Shown in pieces: positions 61,428-64,000 of a DNA stretch of 64,000 nucleotides. This DNA comes from Luteibacter rhizovicinus (GTDB lineage: Bacteria > Pseudomonadota > Gammaproteobacteria > Xanthomonadales > Rhodanobacteraceae). The notes below the pieces were generated by a model, which worked only from the letters and a program-made list of their open reading frames with translations, had not been told where the DNA came from and did not search any database. Both the position numbers and the translations under genes were made by a program. Positions within the stretch are counted from its first letter, which is position 1; the number at the start of each line of letters is the position of its first letter. Where the stretch lies: NCBI RefSeq assembly GCF_004342265.1, contig NZ_SMCS01000007.1:1-64000 (forward strand), in the 5' to 3' direction.

Positions 61428-64000
61428 TTATAGCCAGCGGCCGAATCGGCGGATGTAGATCGTCTTCATCACCTGCGTCAGTGCGCTGTAGCACAGCAAC
61501 GTCACGGCCAGCCAGGCGAAATAGATGCCCGGAAGTGGCTGCATGCCGATCTTCGCGCCCAGCCCCGAATAGGGAACGAGCATGCCGACCACGATGATCA
61601 GGCCGGTCAGCGCCAGCACCGGCGCCGAGGCGACGCTCTGCAGGAACGGAATGCGGCGCGTGCGGATCATGTGCACGATCAGCGTCTGGGACAGCAGGCC
61701 TTCGATGAACCACCCGGACTGGAACAGCGACTGGTGGGCGACGTCGTTGGCCCCGAAGTAATGCCACAGAAGCCAGAACGTCGTGATGTCGAAGATCGAG
61801 CTGACCGGACCGATCCACACCATGAAACGGCCGATGTCGCGCGCGTCCCACTTGCGCGGCTTGCGCAGGTATTCCTCGTCCATCCGGTCGAAGGGGATGG
61901 ATAGCTGGGACAGGTCGTACAGCAGGTTCTGCACCAGGATCTGCAAGGGCAGCATGGGCAGGAAGGGCAGGAAGGCGCTCGCCACCAGCACACTGAAGAC
62001 GTTGCCGAAGTTGGAGCTGGCCGTCATCTTGATGTACTTCATGATGTTGCCGAAGGTGACGCGCCCCTCGAGCACACCTTCTTCCAGCACCATCAGATTC
62101 TTTTCGAGCAGGATGATATCGGCCGATTCCTTGGCGATATCCGTTGCCGTGTCGACGGAAATGCCGACGTCCGCCTCGCGAAGCGCGGGGGCATCGTTGA
62201 TGCCGTCGCCAAGGAAGCCCACCGTGTGGCCGCGGCGCTGCAGCGACTTGACCACGCGCGCCTTCTGGGTCGGCGACATCTTCGCGAAAACGGTCGTGCG
62301 ATCGACCAGTTCGTCCAGCGCGTCGTCGTCCAGCGCCTCGACGTCGCGACCGAGTATCGAGGCGACGACATCCAGCCCCACTTCCGAGCAGATCTTGCGG
62401 GTTACGGCCTCGTTGTCGCCGGTGATGACCTTGACCGCCACGCCGTGGTGGTGGAGCGCGCGGATGGCCGTCGCGGCCGAATCCTTCGGCGGATCGAGGA
62501 AGGCGAGGCAGCCCACCGCGGTCAGCCCGCTTTCGTCGGCGACACCGTAGGGACGGTCGTGCAGCGGCTCACGGCGAATGGCCACGACCAGTACGCGCAG
62601 ACCGTCTTCGTTGAGCCGGCGCGTCATCGAGCGAATTTCCCGGCGCTTCTCGTCGGTCATCGGCTCGACGATGTCTCCCGTCCTGGCCTCGGTGCAGATG
62701 GCCAGCATTTCCTCGACGGCGCCCTTGCAGATCAGCAGGTGTTGGCCATCGTCTCCGGTCACGACCACGGACATGCGGCGACGCTGAAAATCGAACGGGA
62801 TTTCGTCGACGATGCGGAAACGACGGGCGCTGGGCTCCAGATCGCGATGCGCTAGCACGGCCTTGTCCATCAGGTTGCGCAGGCCGGTCTGGAAACGGCT
62901 GTTGAGATAGCCGTATTCCAGAGCCTCGTCGGACTCGGCACCGGCCAGATCGAGATGACGCTCCAGCACGATCTTGTCCAGCGTGAGCGTGCCGGTCTTA
63001 TCCGTGCACAGCACGTCCATGGCGCCGAAATTCTGGATGGCGTTCAGACGCTTGACCACCACCTTGCGCTTCGACATGGCGAGCGCGCCCTTGCCGAGAT
63101 TGGCGGTCACGATCAGCGGCAGCATTTCCGGGGTGAGACCCACGGCCACCGACAGCGCGAACATGAAGGCCTCGACCCAGTCGCCCTTGTCGAAACCGTT
63201 GATCAGGAAAACGATCGGCACCATCACCGCCATGAAGCGGATCAGCAGCCAACTGACGCTGGACACGCCGCGATCGAAGCTCGTCTGGACGCGCTGACCG
63301 GAAAGCGTATGCGCCAGGGAGCCCAGATAGGTGCGCTGTCCGGTGGCGAGGACCACCGCGGTCGCGGTGCCACTGACCACGTTGGTGCCCATGTAGCAAA
63401 CGGTCGACAGGTCGAGGGGATTACCTACGTCGCCGACGTCGCGGCCGTTCGGCGCGACCTTCTCCACCGGCAGCGATTCGCCTGTGAGAATGGCCTGGCT
63501 GATGAAGAGATCCTTGGCGGCCAGCAAACGCAGGTCGGCCGGCACCATGTCGCCGGCGCCCAGGTGCACGATATCGCCGACCACCAGTTCCTCGACCGGC
63601 ACTTCGATACGCTCGGCATGATCGTCGTCCGCGCGACGCGTGACCGTCGAGGTATTCCGGACCATCGCCTTGAGTTTTTCCGCCGCGTGCGACGAGCGGA
63701 ATTCCTGGGTAAAGCTCAGTAGAACGCTGATGCCCACCATCACGCAGATGATGACCGGGCCGGTGAGGTCGTCCGGCTCGGTGACCAGCTGCACGATCGC
63801 GAGCACGACCAGCACGATGATGAACGGGTTCTTGAACGCGCGAAGCAGCTGCAGCGACCAGTGTGGCGGCTTCTCGTGACTGACTTCGTTGACGCCGTCG
63901 CGGTCGAGACGCTCCGCGATCTGCGCTTCGTTCAGGCCGTCGAGACCGCTGTCCAGCGACGCAAGCAGCTCCGGTCCGGCGCGGAAAGCGTCCCGGACGA
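61428..64000 (-). CDS. mgtA: MgtA/MgtB-type magnesium-transporting P-type ATPase (5' end outside window)
   Basis: The last 856 or so residues of a P-type ATPase are present; roughly the first 50 lie beyond the right edge, given a usual length near 900. In order: an N-terminal cytoplasmic part (SLDSGLDGLNEAQIAERL), membrane helices (NPFIIVLVVLAIVQL), the actuator loop AILTGESLPVEK, the phosphorylated Asp in LCTDKTGTLTLDK, the nucleotide domain, GDGINDAPAL, and the C-terminal helices with LPLQILVQNLLYDLSQL. This is the type IIIB Mg2+ importer layout. Its regulation (a leader with mgtL-like or M-box element) cannot be judged, because the 5' end is missing. Confidence 0.9.
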   Translation of the reverse strand, partial: VRDAFRAGPELLASLDSGLDGLNEAQIAERLDRDGVNEVSHEKPPHWSLQLLRAFKNPFIIVLVVLAIVQLVTEPDDLTGPVIICVMVGISVLLSFTQEFRSSHAAEKLKAMVRNTSTVTRRADDDHAERIEVPVEELVVGDIVHLGAGDMVPADLRLLAAKDLFISQAILTGESLPVEKVAPNGRDVGDVGNPLDLSTVCYMGTNVVSGTATAVVLATGQRTYLGSLAHTLSGQRVQTSFDRGVSSVSWLLIRFMAVMVPIVFLINGFDKGDWVEAFMFALSVAVGLTPEMLPLIVTANLGKGALAMSKRKVVVKRLNAIQNFGAMDVLCTDKTGTLTLDKIVLERHLDLAGAESDEALEYGYLNSRFQTGLRNLMDKAVLAHRDLEPSARRFRIVDEIPFDFQRRRMSVVVTGDDGQHLLICKGAVEEMLAICTEARTGDIVEPMTDEKRREIRSMTRRLNEDGLRVLVVAIRREPLHDRPYGVADESGLTAVGCLAFLDPPKDSAATAIRALHHHGVAVKVITGDNEAVTRKICSEVGLDVVASILGRDVEALDDDALDELVDRTTVFAKMSPTQKARVVKSLQRRGHTVGFLGDGINDAPALREADVGISVDTATDIAKESADIILLEKNLMVLEEGVLEGRVTFGNIMKYIKMTASSNFGNVFSVLVASAFLPFLPMLPLQILVQNLLYDLSQLSIPFDRMDEEYLRKPRKWDARDIGRFMVWIGPVSSIFDITTFWLLWHYFGANDVAHQSLFQSGWFIEGLLSQTLIVHMIRTRRIPFLQSVASAPVLALTGLIIVVGMLVPYSGLGAKIGMQPLPGIYFAWLAVTLLCYSALTQVMKTIYIRRFGRWL

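Overview
The window looks like a chromosomal segment of a high-GC gammaproteobacterium in the Xanthomonadales, most like Rhodanobacteraceae (Luteibacter/Dyella-type). This is inferred from the gene content: two TonB receptors with carboxypeptidase-regulatory-like (Oar-type) N-termini, an S53 protease with PKD and PPC domains, a CGFS glutaredoxin fused to rhodanese, REP pairs of the GTAGGAGC type, and a perfect CRP/Clp-like box. No rRNA, tRNA, CRISPR array, insertion sequence or prophage was recognised.

Layout. 1-10.5 kb: the N-terminus of a type II secretion ATPase (gspE, cut by the left edge), a 2440-residue trimeric autotransporter adhesin, and an exported HExxH/PA/PPC metalloprotease translationally coupled to a small exported protein. 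11-15.7 kb: tatD, rluE, an exported methyltransferase-like lipoprotein and a TonB receptor. 15.8-20.9 kb: a compact minus-strand operon (exported alpha/beta hydrolase, small membrane protein, XRE regulator, S33-type exported hydrolase, NatA/NatB-type ABC exporter) behind two strong dyads. 21.1-25.7 kb: a four-gene Csu-type (spore-coat-U) chaperone-usher pilus operon. 25.7-26.7 kb: a small orphan gene with a strongly structured leader, bracketed by two REP pairs. 26.7-32.3 kb: a porin-cytochrome module (decaheme MtrA/PioA-like cytochrome, MtrB/PioB-like barrel, diheme c4-like cytochrome) with a divergent LysR regulator. 32.3-37.4 kb: rsgA, alaA plus an SGNH hydrolase, an LpxH-type phosphoesterase and a three-domain glutaredoxin. 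37.4-47.4 kb: an S53 protease and two large Oar-like TonB receptors. 47.4-48.2 kb: a non-coding stretch with two pairs of perfect 26-bp inverted repeats. 48.2-64 kb: a CPA1 Na+/H+ antiporter, a small exported protein, a two-partner secretion system (TpsB and a 2975-residue TpsA with about 27 YDG-type repeats), and an MgtA-type P-type ATPase cut by the right edge.

How the parts fit. The window is dominated by the cell surface. Three unrelated adhesion systems (type Vc, type Vb, Csu pilus) lie within 61 kb, together with secreted proteases that a type II system could export and TonB receptors that could take up the products. The most unusual metabolic feature is the MtrAB/PioAB-like module, which implies electron transfer across the outer membrane in a lineage not usually associated with it. 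The most unusual non-coding features are the leader at 26.0-26.2 kb with mutually exclusive stems, the paired 26-bp inverted repeats at 47.6-48.1 kb, and the Clp-type box before the giant TpsA gene.
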